Shown one piece after another: positions 16,097 through 26,100 of a stretch of DNA of 64,000 nucleotides (positions within the stretch are counted from its first letter, which is position 1; every line of letters begins with the position of its first letter). This DNA comes from Candidatus Rokuibacteriota bacterium. Its GTDB lineage: Bacteria > Methylomirabilota > Methylomirabilia > Rokubacteriales > CSP1-6. A program made the translations under genes and the position numbers. The notes beneath the pieces are model-generated. The model worked only from the letters and a program-made list of their open reading frames with translations. It did no database searches and was not told the DNA's origin. Location of the stretch: positions 96,077-160,076 of the forward strand of contig QHSL01000059.1 of assembly GCA_003220435.1 (NCBI GenBank), written 5' to 3'.

Positions 16097-16630
16097 TTAC
16101 CCTCGGGCGAATCCCTGAGGCGCCAGGTCGAACGCCTTGGCGAACTTGCTCGCGAACGTCTGGTATCCCACGATGAACGTCAGCTCGACGACCTCGCGCT
16201 CCGAGAAGTGCTCGCGCAGCCGGACAACGCACTCGTCGGTCACGGCCTGGTCATTGCGCGTGATGCGCTCGGCGTACTCGAGCGCCGCCTTCTCCCGCGC
16301 CGAGAACCGGTCGCTCTCCCGGTAGCGCTCGAGCTCGGCGAGCTTCTCGTTGGGGATTCCCACCCGCGCGCCGCCGGCGCGTCGGATGTCGATTCAATAT
16401 GCGCTGCCGTAGAGCGCCGCGACGTGCACGTTGAGCAGCGCCCGGAGCGTGGCCTCGATGCGGCCGGCCCATTCCAGCGCCGCGTAGAGCCCGCCGAGCC
16501 CCAGCATGAGCACGACCCGGTGGGCCATGATCCGCTGCGGCGTGGGCACCTGGCCGAACATCGCCTTGCCGATCCCGTAGAACACGCGGGTTGCGAGCCC
16601 CGGCCGTTCGACCTCGCTGATCCTCGTCAT
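16097..16630 (-). CDS. Carboxymuconolactone decarboxylase/AhpD-like protein with in-frame UGA (candidate selenoprotein)
   Basis: Two open frames in the same phase (16394-16630 and 16097-16393) together make one 177-residue CMD/AhpD-type protein broken by a single TGA at codon 79. The N-terminal half runs TPQRIMAHRVVLML to LRALLNVHVAALYGSAY. Directly after the TGA comes IDIRRAGG and the standard family tail EEKL/PNEKLAELERYRES, KAALEYAERIT and LTFIVGYQTFASKF. AhpD-like relatives have a CxxC redox motif followed by IDI. Here the UGA falls exactly on the second Cys position, with Ser at the first. A hairpin follows at SECIS distance. So selenocysteine at residue 79 is likely; a recent nonsense mutation is the alternative. 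The ATG at 16630 has a GAGGAGG site. The gene is divergent from the aldo/keto reductase. Confidence 0.7.
16364..16396 (-). promoter_or_regulatory. UGA codon plus SECIS-like hairpin
   Basis: On the minus strand the UGA (16396-16394) is followed after 9 bases by a stem of 3 + 6 bp with one bulged A and a GGC loop (16385-16364). The loop begins 18 bases after the UGA and its first base is G, both within what is known for bacterial SECIS elements. In such GC-rich DNA short stems arise easily, so this is supportive only. Confidence 0.45.
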
Positions 16631-16697
16631 GAGTGTCCTCCTCGCGTCGTGGTCGGTTGTGGGGGCGCGTCGCTCGTATGGTACCCTGGGCCACCTC

Positions 16698-17627
16698 ATG
16701 GCGGCCGGCGGACGCGTCGGAGCGAATGGAGCGCTGGAGCGCCGGCGTCTCGGCCGCACCGACATCGTGGTCAGCGTGCTCGGCTTCGGCGGCTCCGAAA
16801 TCGGTTACCAGAGCGTGAGCGCCCGCACCGTCGCCCGCCTGCTCGGCGGCGCCCTCGACGCCGGCCTGAACGCGATCGACACCGCCGAGTGCTACGGGGA
16901 CAGCGAGATCCTGATCGGCAAGGCGATCGGCTCGCGCCGGCGGGAGGTCTATCTGTTCACCAAGTGCGGGCACGCCGGCGGCTGGGGGCGCGCTGACTGG
17001 CGGCGGGCGCCGCTGCTCACGAGCATCGAGCGCAGCCTGCGTCGCCTCGCCACCGACCACGTCGACCTCATCCAGCTCCACAGCTGCTCGCTCGACCAGC
17101 TACGCCGCGGCGAGGCGATCGAGGCCCTCGCGCGCGCGCGCGAGCGCGGCTGGGCGCGCTACATCGGCTACAGCGGTGACGGCGCGGCGGCGCGCTACGC
17201 AATCGAGTGCGGGCGCTTCGACACGCTGCAGACCTCGATCAGCATCGCCGATCAGGAGGCTGTCGAGCTCACGCTCCCACTGGCGGTCGCCCGCCAGATG
17301 GGCGTGATCGCGAAGCGGCCACTGGCCAACGTAGCGTGGCGCTACGAGCGGAAGCCCGCCGAGTCGTACTACGAGACCTACTGGTCACGCCTGCGGAGGC
17401 TGGACTATCGATTCTTGAAGTCGCCCGACACGGCCGTCGCCACCGCGCTGCGCTTCACGCTGAGCGCGCCTGGAGTCCACACCGCGATCGTCGGGACCAC
17501 GAAGCCGGAGCGATGGCTGGAGAACGCGGCGCTGCTGCGCGACGGCGCCCTGGCGCCCGCCGAATTCGAGCGGATCCGCGCGCGCTGGCGCGAGGTCGCC
17601 GACGCGTCGTGGGACGGCCAGACCTGA
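16698..17627 (+). CDS. Aldo/keto reductase
   Basis: From the ATG at 16698 this is 309 residues and shows the AKR barrel pattern: LGRTDIVVSVLGFGG, the catalytic Asp/Tyr region GLNAIDTAECYGDSE, the Lys in YLFTKCG, and HVDLIQLHS. The C-terminal cofactor-binding stretch is TAIVGTTKPERW. The usual catalytic His after DLIQLHS is present. AKRs of this group use NADPH to reduce aldehydes and ketones. It is transcribed divergently from the CMD/AhpD-like gene across 67 bases, so the two may share regulation. An upstream ATG at 16629 would overlap the CMD start and adds a non-family leader, so it is not used. Confidence 0.88.
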   Translation: MAAGGRVGANGALERRRLGRTDIVVSVLGFGGSEIGYQSVSARTVARLLGGALDAGLNAIDTAECYGDSEILIGKAIGSRRREVYLFTKCGHAGGWGRADWRRAPLLTSIERSLRRLATDHVDLIQLHSCSLDQLRRGEAIEALARARERGWARYIGYSGDGAAARYAIECGRFDTLQTSISIADQEAVELTLPLAVARQMGVIAKRPLANVAWRYERKPAESYYETYWSRLRRLDYRFLKSPDTAVATALRFTLSAPGVHTAIVGTTKPERWLENAALLRDGALAPAEFERIRARWREVADASWDGQT

Positions 17628-17635
17628 CGCGCTCC

Positions 17636-17652
17636 GGCGCGTCCGACGCGCC
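17636..17652. terminator. Hairpin between convergent aldo/keto reductase and Rieske genes
   Basis: GGCGCGTC-C-GACGCGCC is a perfect 8-bp stem centred in the 39-base gap between convergent stops. A probable shared terminator. Confidence 0.4.
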
Positions 17653-17666
17653 GGCCCGGCGGCGCG

Positions 17667-18944
17667 TCAGACCGTGTGGAGGATCTCCGCCGCGCCGAGG
17701 TCGGGCGTCAAGATCGTCCGCCAGTCCGCATCGCGCGGCAGCACGCCCTCGCCCGCCTGGATCGCGTAGTACGACGGGTTCACGCCGCGCGGAGTCCCGC
17801 CCTCTTCGACGGTCTTGATCGCCTGCAGGAGCAGCCGGCGCGCCTGGATGATGGCCTTGTCGGCAGGGCCGAGGTGCTCCTTGCTGCGATCGACGATCGG
17901 ACCCATGCCCTCCTGGATCGCGCGGTCCTGGGTGTTGATGCCGTCGATCCCGGTGAACGTCTCCGTCTTCTGCACCTGCCGGTCCAGCCGATAGTTGTTC
18001 CGCTTGTTGCGGATCGAGCGGAACGTCGTCTGATCGACGTCCAGCGGACCGTTGCCGAGGAAGCGCCCGAGCCGGTCCGCCTCGGTGAGAGGCTCGCCCA
18101 GCGAGTACTCCCAGTTGAACACCATCGTGGTCTCGTCGTCCTGCGGCACCCAGATGTGTCCGGCCACCGCCGCGGAGCCGGCGTCGGTTTGCGACGGGCG
18201 GATCTGGTGGAACGGCATGACGAAGTGGTAGGTGCGGATGTGCGCCTCGGCGTCGTCGAGACGCCGGATGCCCGCGTAGTGATAGCCGTAGTCGGTCAAG
18301 TCGACCACGATGTGCGGGGCGGCGCCGCGCACGAATGGGCTCTGGGCCGCGAGGCCCGGCCGATTGGAGCTGGGCGAGATGACCCGGTGCAGGATCGGCG
18401 CGTGCGAGGTGTCGACCCCGCCTTCGACTCCCTGCAGCCAGTTGCTCTCCTGGATGACCTTGGAGACCTCACGATGCGTCGCCGGCGTCTTCGTCCACGC
18501 GAAATGGGGGAGCGGCGGTCTCAGCGCCGGAGGACCCATGTAGGCCCACAGGATGCCGCCCGCCTCCACCATCGGGTACGAAGTGATGCTGACCTTCTGC
18601 TTGAAGCTCAGCTCGGTCGGCTCGTTCATCATGTCCACGCACCGGCCCTCGACGTCGAATTTCCAGCCGTGGTAGACACAGCGCAGCCCGCACTCTTCGT
18701 TCCGCGCGAAGAACAAGGAAGCCCGCCGGTGCGGGCAATACTCGTCGAGGAGCGCGAGCCGACCCATCGTGTCTCGGAACGCCACCAGCTCTTCGCCCAG
18801 GAGCTTGACGCGCACGGGTGGGCAGTCGGGCTCGGGCAGCTCCGACGCGAGCAGCGCCGGAATCCAGTACCGGCGGATGGTGTTCCCCATGGGGGTGCCG
18901 GGTCCCACCTGCGTCAGCAGCGCGTTCTCTTCGCGTGACAGCAT
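17667..18944 (-). CDS. Rieske-type aromatic ring-hydroxylating oxygenase, alpha subunit
   Basis: The 425-residue protein has an N-terminal Rieske domain with the CxH/CxxH ligands (EYCPHRRASLFF and GLRCVYHGWKF). The catalytic domain carries the mononuclear iron site around GGVDTSHAPILHR (Asp/His/His). The N-terminus (ENALLTQVGPGTPMGNTIRRYW) is that of the phthalate 4,5-dioxygenase-like group, one-component terminal oxygenases that hydroxylate or demethylate aromatics using a separate reductase. No reductase or ferredoxin gene is adjacent. The ATG at 18944 follows GAGGAGG. Substrate unknown. Confidence 0.9.
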   Translation of the reverse strand: MLSREENALLTQVGPGTPMGNTIRRYWIPALLASELPEPDCPPVRVKLLGEELVAFRDTMGRLALLDEYCPHRRASLFFARNEECGLRCVYHGWKFDVEGRCVDMMNEPTELSFKQKVSITSYPMVEAGGILWAYMGPPALRPPLPHFAWTKTPATHREVSKVIQESNWLQGVEGGVDTSHAPILHRVISPSSNRPGLAAQSPFVRGAAPHIVVDLTDYGYHYAGIRRLDDAEAHIRTYHFVMPFHQIRPSQTDAGSAAVAGHIWVPQDDETTMVFNWEYSLGEPLTEADRLGRFLGNGPLDVDQTTFRSIRNKRNNYRLDRQVQKTETFTGIDGINTQDRAIQEGMGPIVDRSKEHLGPADKAIIQARRLLLQAIKTVEEGGTPRGVNPSYYAIQAGEGVLPRDADWRTILTPDLGAAEILHTV

Positions 18945-19058
18945 GCGCGGGCCTCCTCGCCGAGAATCGGTCAACACCCCGATACACCGGGCGCCACCGG
19001 GGCGTCAAGCGACGGCGATCCCCCGGCCCCACGCCCAGGCGAAGTCTGGGTCGGCGTT

Positions 19059-19072
19059 TGTCAGATCTGACA
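19059..19072. promoter_or_regulatory. 14-bp perfect palindrome, operator candidate
   Basis: TGTCAGATCTGACA lies in the 269-base divergent gap between the Rieske gene and the PhnD-like gene, 142 bases before the latter. It is a likely dimeric regulator site. TTGACC occurs shortly after, but I cannot fix a -10 with good spacing. Nothing else is recognisable in the gap. Confidence 0.4.
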
Positions 19073-19213
19073 CGCTTTCTTGACCCTCAGGGTTCCCAAT
19101 TCTCCGGTTATGATTCCTAAACGGCTGAACTCAAGGTGGAAAGCAATCTGGCCCGGGTCTTGCCTAACAAAGGGCGAATTTGACTGTCGGCTCAGGACAT
19201 GTGGGGGAGACCT

Positions 19214-20071
19214 ATGCGAACGAGGTGGCTCGCGACCGGGTCCGTCGTCATCTTGCTGCTCGTGGCCCTCGAGTCGAAGGGCTGGACGCAGAACCAGCAG
19301 CTGTCGTTCGGCGTCATCATCTGGCGCAGCCCGACGTTGACGGCGCAGTTCTGGAATCCGATTCTGCGGTACGTCTCGGACAAGAGCGGGGTGTCGCTTC
19401 ATCTGAAGGTCGCCCCGACCGGACCGGAGCACTCCGCGATGGTCCGGCGCGGCGAGCCGCACTTCCTCTATTCCAACCACAACTTCATCAAGGAGAACGA
19501 GGAGAGCGGATACCGCGTGTTCGCGCGGCCCAAGGGAGACGCGCAGAGCGGCGAGATCGTGGTCCTGAAGGATTCGCCGATCCGGTCGCTGGCCGATCTC
19601 GAGGCCACGGAGATGGCGTTCCCGCACACCGCCGCGTTCCTGGGCTACCACCTGCCCATGGACGCGCTGCTCCGCAAGGGCATCCAGGTCAAGGGACACT
19701 TCGCCGGCACCCAGGAGGGTGCGATGACGCAGCTCAAGGCGGGGCGCGTGGTCGCCGCGGGCGTGAACGCGGAGGTGATGCGCGCCTTCGCCCAGCGCGA
19801 GAACATCGCGTATCGCGTGCTGTGGAGCTCGGACAAGTTTCTGAATCTCGCCCTCTCGGCCCACCCGTCCGTGCCGGCCGACACCGTCAAAGCCGTGCGC
19901 GCGGCGTTTCTCCAGATGGCCGACGACCCGGAGGGTGCGAAGGTGCTGGCGGCGAGCGCCGACGTCCTCAAGCAGGGGTCGCCTCTGGTATTCATCGCCG
20001 CCCGCGACAGTGAGTTCGAGAACATGCGGCGCTTCTACCGCAACACTCTGGTGAAGGTCGAGCTCCAGTAG
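19214..20071 (+). CDS. PhnD-like periplasmic binding protein (sensor partner)
   Basis: The 285-residue exported protein has a signal peptide (WLATGSVVILLLVALES) and the PhnD/phosphonate-binding fold: FGVIIWRSP near the start, the hinge GEPHFLYSNHNFIKEN and LADLEATEMAFPHTAAFLGYH. PhnD proteins normally deliver phosphonate or phosphite to an ABC transporter. Here no permease or ATPase is present; instead the stop overlaps the GTG start of a membrane hybrid histidine kinase. That arrangement indicates a sensory binding protein that reports ligand to the kinase. The ATG at 19214 follows GGGGGAGA. The exact ligand is open. Confidence 0.88.
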   Translation: MRTRWLATGSVVILLLVALESKGWTQNQQLSFGVIIWRSPTLTAQFWNPILRYVSDKSGVSLHLKVAPTGPEHSAMVRRGEPHFLYSNHNFIKENEESGYRVFARPKGDAQSGEIVVLKDSPIRSLADLEATEMAFPHTAAFLGYHLPMDALLRKGIQVKGHFAGTQEGAMTQLKAGRVVAAGVNAEVMRAFAQRENIAYRVLWSSDKFLNLALSAHPSVPADTVKAVRAAFLQMADDPEGAKVLAASADVLKQGSPLVFIAARDSEFENMRRFYRNTLVKVELQ

Positions 20072-23000
20072 TGACTCGGTCGTTGGGTGAGTGGCGGCCG
20101 GGCAAGCTTTCGTTCATCGCCCGTCTGCTGCTCGGCTGCGGCCTGGCCCTGGCCGCGTGCGCGGTCGCGTTGCTGTACTCGATCCTGCGCGGAGAGATCA
20201 CCGATCAGCGCGCCACGCTCACCGAGCACCTCCGCGAGGAGATGCTGTTCGCCCTCCCCGCGATGAGCGGGCCTGCGGTCGTGGGCGAGTACTCGGTGAT
20301 CGAGCAGATGGTGAAGGCCCGCGCCCGCCAGCCCGTGATCGCCCGGTTCGCCTGGATCGACAACTCGGGGCACGCGGTCGCGGCCAATGGACCCGACATC
20401 AAGGTCGAGGCCCCGGACTGGTTCGTCCGGTGGCTCGACCTTCCTGTCCTCGAGCAGGCGCAGCCCGTCGTGGTGGGCGGGGAGAAGTACGGCACGGTAT
20501 CGCTGCGGCTCAACCCCGCGGCGTCCGTCAACAAGCTGTGGCGAGGCTTCTGGGAAGAGCTCGGCATCCTCATGCTGGGGACCGGGCTGTCGATGGGCGT
20601 CACGCTCATCGTGCTGCGTAGCGGCGTGCGACCGCTGCACGCGCTGGCGGCGAGCGCCCGCCGGTTCGGCCAGGGCGAGTACGGCGTCCGGGTCACCGTC
20701 GAGGGCCCCCCGGAGACCGCGCAGTGCGTCCAGGCGTTCAACAGCATGGCGTCGAGCATCGAGTCCCTGCTGGGCTCGCTGAGCCAAAGCGAGGAGAAAA
20801 ACCGGCTGCTCGCCATGCAGGTCGAGCAATCGAGCGACGCCATCTTCTCCCACGACCAGGGTGGCGCGGTCACCTCGTGGAACCGGGGCGCGGCCCGACT
20901 CTACGGCTACAGCGCGGCGGAAGCGATCGGCCGGACGCTGCGCGAGCTCGACCTGTGGGACAGCCGGGTCGGCCCGGGCCAGAACGCTCCCTCGCCCGCT
21001 GACGGCGCGGCGTCGTTCGAGGCCTGCGCGAAGACCAGGACGGGGCAGCTCGTCGAGGTGTCGGTCGCGACCACGCCGCTCCTGGATGCCGCAGGGCGCC
21101 CGCTGGGCGAGCTCACGATCGTCCGCGACATCAGCGCGCTCAAGCAGAAGGAAGTCGCCGCCGAGGCCGCCAACCGCGCGAAGTCCGAGTTCCTGGCCAC
21201 CATGAGCCACGAGATCCGCACGCCGATGAACGGCGTGATCGGCATGACCGCGCTCCTGCTCGACACCCAGCTGACGCCGGAGCAGCGGGAGTACGCCGAG
21301 ACGGTGCACCGCTCGGGCGAGGCGCTGCTCACGATCATCAACGACATCCTCGACTTCTCGAAGATCGAGGCCGGCCGCCTCGAGCTGGAGCCGGTGGAGT
21401 TCGTGCTGCGCGAGACCCTGGGCGAGACCGTCAAGACGCTGGCGCCCCTCAGCAACGCCAAGGAGCTCGAGCTGACGTACGAAATCCAGTCGGACGTGCC
21501 CGACGACCTGATCGGCGACAGCGGCCGGCTCGGCCAGATCCTCCTCAACCTGATCGGCAACGCGATCAAGTTCACCGAGCAGGGCGAAGTCGCCGTGCAC
21601 GTCGACACCGAGGCGGTGACGCCGGAGACGGTGACCCTTCGCGTGGCCGTCGTGGACACCGGGATCGGAATACCCGCCGACAAGTGCCGCGTCATCTTCG
21701 ACGCCTTCGCGCAGGCCGACGCCTCGACCACGCGCCGCTTCGGTGGCACCGGGCTGGGGCTCGCGATCTCTCGCCAGCTGGTCGAGCAGATGGGCGGGCG
21801 AATCTGGCTCGACAGCGAGGTGGGTCGGGGCAGCACGTTCTACTTCACGGTGGTGCTGAGGCGGGCCCCGGTATCGGCTCCGCGACGCGTGGCGGCGCCG
21901 CCGCAGGCGCTGCGGGGGCTGGCTGTGCTGGCCGCCGATGACAACGCCACCAACCGCCAGCTGCTCGCAGCGACGCTGACCAGGTGGGGCGTCGCTCCGA
22001 CGATCGTGTCCGATGGACAGTCGGTCTTCGACGCTCTCGAGAAGGCGCGGGTTGCCGGCCGACCGTTCGGCCTCGTGTTGCTCGACGCCCGAATGCCGGA
22101 CCTCGACGGGCTGGCCGTGGCCGAGTGCATCCGCAAGGAGCCACGACTGGCCGACCTGACGCTCGTGCTGTTGACGTCGGATGTGATGGTCGGCGATCTC
22201 GCCCGCTGCCGCGAGCTCCGCATCGCGCGCCATCTGGTCAAGCCGTTCACGCCGTCCGAGCTGCTCAACGCCGTGCTGCTGGCCCTGGGACACACGGTGG
22301 GGGGGCAGGCCGGCGCGCTGTCGGGAGCCCAGAGCGGCGCCGCGACCGCCTTCCCGCGCCTGAACGTGCTGGTGGCGGAGGACAACCCCGTCAACCAGCT
22401 CTTGATCGGACGCCTGCTGGAGAAGATGGGCCACGTCCCCGTCATCACCTCCAACGGCCAGGAAGCGGTCGACGCGTACGCGACCCAGTCGTTCGACGTG
22501 GCGCTGATGGACGTGCAGATGCCGTTGATGGACGGGCTGGCGGCGACCGCGGCGATTCGCCAGCGGGAGGCGCGCAACCCCGGCGGCCGCCGACTGCCGA
22601 TCATGGCCCTCACCGCGTTCGCGATGCGCGGGGATCGCGAGCGCTGTCTGGCGTCCGGGATGGACGAATACCTGACCAAGCCGATCAAGCCGGAGGATCT
22701 CTCCGCCGCGCTGGGCCGGCTCCTCGGCGACTACCGCACCGCGACCGTTCCGCTCGCGGCGCCGGCGACCGAGGGCGAGTCCACGACGGAGGCGGGATTC
22801 GATTTCACGGCCGCCCTCAAGTACGTCGGGGGCGACCAGGAGCTCCTCGACGAGCTGCTCGGCATCTTCAACGAGGACGCGCCGGTCCGCATCGAAGCGA
22901 TTCGTCACGCGATCGCCAGCGGCGACACCACCGTGCTGACCCGGGAGGCTCATACCCTCAAGGGGGCGTTGAAGGTCATCGGCGCCACGACGGCGGCGGG

Positions 23001-23127
23001 GCTCGCGCTGGCGCTCGAGGAAGCGTCGCGGGCGGGGGACGCGGACAACTCCGAGAAGCTCGCCAAGGAGCTGGAGCGCGAGATGGACCGGCTCCTGCAG
23101 TCCTTGATCGCGTCGAAGCACAGCTAG
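20071..23127 (+). CDS. Hybrid sensor histidine kinase (HAMP-PAS-HisKA-HATPase-REC-REC-Hpt)
   Basis: The 1018-residue protein has two membrane helices (about 10-35 and 168-188) enclosing a periplasmic domain, then HAMP, PAS (about 250-365), HisKA, HATPase, two receivers and Hpt. Phospho-sites are His380 in MSHEIRTPMNG, Asp672 in LDARMPDLDG, Asp814 in MDVQMPLMDG and His961 in REAHTLKGA. ATP-binding motifs (NLIGNAIKFT, DTGIGI, GTGLGLAI) are intact. The GTG start overlaps the stop of the PhnD-like gene, so input is probably the loaded binding protein. All elements of a BarA/EvgS-type phosphorelay are present except the final response regulator, which is not adjacent. Confidence 0.95.
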   Translation: MTRSLGEWRPGKLSFIARLLLGCGLALAACAVALLYSILRGEITDQRATLTEHLREEMLFALPAMSGPAVVGEYSVIEQMVKARARQPVIARFAWIDNSGHAVAANGPDIKVEAPDWFVRWLDLPVLEQAQPVVVGGEKYGTVSLRLNPAASVNKLWRGFWEELGILMLGTGLSMGVTLIVLRSGVRPLHALAASARRFGQGEYGVRVTVEGPPETAQCVQAFNSMASSIESLLGSLSQSEEKNRLLAMQVEQSSDAIFSHDQGGAVTSWNRGAARLYGYSAAEAIGRTLRELDLWDSRVGPGQNAPSPADGAASFEACAKTRTGQLVEVSVATTPLLDAAGRPLGELTIVRDISALKQKEVAAEAANRAKSEFLATMSHEIRTPMNGVIGMTALLLDTQLTPEQREYAETVHRSGEALLTIINDILDFSKIEAGRLELEPVEFVLRETLGETVKTLAPLSNAKELELTYEIQSDVPDDLIGDSGRLGQILLNLIGNAIKFTEQGEVAVHVDTEAVTPETVTLRVAVVDTGIGIPADKCRVIFDAFAQADASTTRRFGGTGLGLAISRQLVEQMGGRIWLDSEVGRGSTFYFTVVLRRAPVSAPRRVAAPPQALRGLAVLAADDNATNRQLLAATLTRWGVAPTIVSDGQSVFDALEKARVAGRPFGLVLLDARMPDLDGLAVAECIRKEPRLADLTLVLLTSDVMVGDLARCRELRIARHLVKPFTPSELLNAVLLALGHTVGGQAGALSGAQSGAATAFPRLNVLVAEDNPVNQLLIGRLLEKMGHVPVITSNGQEAVDAYATQSFDVALMDVQMPLMDGLAATAAIRQREARNPGGRRLPIMALTAFAMRGDRERCLASGMDEYLTKPIKPEDLSAALGRLLGDYRTATVPLAAPATEGESTTEAGFDFTAALKYVGGDQELLDELLGIFNEDAPVRIEAIRHAIASGDTTVLTREAHTLKGALKVIGATTAAGLALALEEASRAGDADNSEKLAKELEREMDRLLQSLIASKHS

Positions 23128-23152
23128 GGCGCCCGGTCCTCGACCACGTCCG

Positions 23153-26100
23153 TCATGACAGCACCAGCAGCAGATCGCGCGGGCTCACCGCGTCACCCGG
23201 CTTGACGTACACCTCGGCGATCGTGGCGTCGCGCTCGGCGACGATGCGCGTCTCCATCTTCATCGCCTCGATCGCCAGGAGCGTCTCGCCCCGGGCGACG
23301 CGCTGACCGGGCCGCACGGCCACCGCGACGACGGTGCCGGCCAGGGCGGCGCCGACGTGGGCCGGATTGCCGTCCTGGGTCTGGGTGCGGGTCGCCGGCG
23401 GGCTCGTGGCGGCGGCGACCCGCATCATCTGAAGGCGGCCGTCCAGCGCGAAGTAGAGCGTCACGAAGCCGTCCGCGTCGACGGACGTGCGCGCGAGCAG
23501 AGCGATCACGTGCTTCTTCCCGGGTGCCACCTCGACCTCGATCTCCTCCCCCTCCGCCAGGCCGTAGAAGAACGCCGGGGTCGGCAGCGCGGACACGTCC
23601 CCGAACACCTCGCGATGCTGCGCGTAGTCGCGGAACAGCGCGGGGAACAACAGCGAGGACGACACGTCGCGCTCGCTGACGGGGCGCCCCAGCGTGGCCT
23701 CGAGGCGGCGACGCTCCGCCGCCAGGTCGACCGACGGCAGCAGCGCCGCGGGGCGCCCGTAGATCGGCGCCTCGCCCTTGAGCACCTTGCGCTGCAGCGC
23801 CGCCGGAAATCCCTCCGGCGGATGGCCGAACTCGCCGCGAAACAGCGCCACCACCGACTTCGGGAAGCCGAGGTCGCGGCTCGGGGCGAGGACGTCGTCG
23901 GCGCCGAGGTCATTCGCGACCATGTAGAGCGCCATGTCGGCGACCGCGGTCGACGTCGGCGTGATCTTGACGAGGTCGCCGAACATCATGTTGACCTCGG
24001 CGTACCGCCGACAGATCTCGTCCCAGCGATCCTCGAGCCCGAGTCCGCGGGCCTGCTCGCGGAGGTTCGTGTACTGCGGCCCCGGCATCTCGTGGCGGTA
24101 GGCGTCCGCCGCGCCGGCGCGCATGTCGGCCTCGAACGGCGCGTAACCGCGCCGCACGACTTCCCAGTACCGGGACAGCGCCTGCAGGACCTCGAGGCTC
24201 AGGCCGGGATCCTGCGCGGTGCCGGTCAGCGTCGCCGCCAGGGCGCTCAGATTCGGCTGCGAGGTCAACCCGCTCATCGCGTCGACGGCGCCGTAGACCG
24301 CGTCGGCCCCGGCGTCGACGGCGGCCAGCACGCTGGCCGCGGCGATGCCGCTTGTGTCGTGCGTGTCGAAGTGGATGGGCAGCCGCACCTCGTTGCGCAG
24401 CGCGGCCACCAGCGCCCGCGCCGCGCGCGGCCGGCACACCCCCGCCATGTCCTTGATGCCGAGGATCTGCGCGCCGGCCTTCTCGAGCTGCCGGGCGAGG
24501 TCGACGTAGTAGCGCAGGTTCCACTTCGGGCGCGCCGGGTCGAACAGATCGCCCGTGTAGCAGATCGCCGCTTCGCACAGCGCCCCTGACTGGCGCACGG
24601 CGTCGATGGCCAGGCGCATGTTGTCGACCCCGTTCATGGAGTCGAAGACCCGGAACAGATCGATGCCCGTCTGCGCCGCCTGGGCGATGAAGTGCTGCAC
24701 GACGTTGTCGGGGTAGCTGGTGTAGCCGACCGCGTTCGAGGCCCGCACCATCGTCTGCAAGATGATGTTGGGGACGGCCTCGCGCAGTCGCGCCACCCGC
24801 TCCCACGGGTCCTCGCGCAGGAACCGCAGCATCACGTCGAACGTCGCGCCGCCCCAGCACTCGAGCGAGAAGAGCTGTGGCGCCAGCCGGGCGTAGGCCG
24901 GCGCGATGGCCAGGATGTCCCGGGTGCGCATGCGTGTCGCCAGCAGCGACTGCTGGGCGTCGCGCACCGTCGTGTCCGTCAAGAGCACGCGCCGGTCCCG
25001 GCGCATCTCGGCGACGAAGCGGTCCGGACCGAGCTCGCGGAGCCGGTCGCGGCTGCCCGGCGGAATCGGGCCGTCCATGCCGGCCGGGAGAGGCGCCGCC
25101 GCGGACGGAAGCGTCTCCGGCCGCGCGCGGCCCTGCAGGCCTGGATTGCCGTTGACGATCACTCCTCCAAGGAACCGCAGCAGTCCGGCGGCGACGTCCC
25201 TGGGCGGCGGTGCGTACACGAGCTCCGGCGTGTCCTCGACGAACCGCGTCGTGCACTCACCAGCCGCGAACACCGGGTGCGCGATCACGCGCTCGAGGAA
25301 GCTCAGGTTGGAGGGGATGCCCTCGATCCGGGACTCGCGGAGCGCACGGGCCATCCGGCGCATCGCCTCCGCCGGCGAGTCGCCCCGGACGATGACCTTC
25401 ATGAGCAGGGAGTCGTAGAACGGCGTGACGACCGCTCCGGTCGCGACGCTTCCCGCATCGACCCGGACCCCGAAGCCGGCTGGAGTCCGGCACGCGGTGA
25501 GCCGCCCGTGCGCTGGCGCGAAGCCGCGGGCCGGATCCTCGGTGGTCACCCGGCACTGGAGCGCGTGGCCGGAGAGCGTGATCGCTTTTTGCAGCGGCAC
25601 GCCGGAGTCGAGGTCGCCGATCCGCGCCCCGGCGGCGATACGCAGCTGCGCCTTGACGATGTCGATCCCGGTGACTTCCTCGCTGACGGTGTGCTCGACT
25701 TGAAGCCGCGGGTTCACCTCGATGAAGTAGAACGCCCGCGTGTCGACGTCCAGGAGGAACTCCACGGTCCCGGCGTGCGTGTAGCGGGCCGCGCGCGCCA
25801 GCGCGAGCGCCGCCTCGCAGAGCTCGCGGCGCTGCCCGTCGGTCAGCAGCGGCGCCGGCGCCCGCTCGACGATCTTCTGATGACGGCGCTGGACGGAGCA
25901 GTCCCGCTCGAACAGGTGGACCAGGTTGCCGTACAGGTCGCCCAGGATCTGGACTTCGATGTGACGCGCCCGCGACACGAGCTTCTCGAGGTAGACTTCG
26001 TCGCTGCCGAACACGGCGCCCGCTTCGCGTCGGGCCGCCTCGACGAGCGCGGGGAGCTCGCGGGCCGACTGCACCACGCGGATGCCGCGCCCGCCGCCGC

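Noticed and set aside
23128-23152. Terminator between convergent kinase and carboxylase genes
   Set aside because: The 25-base gap holds no stem that I could support.
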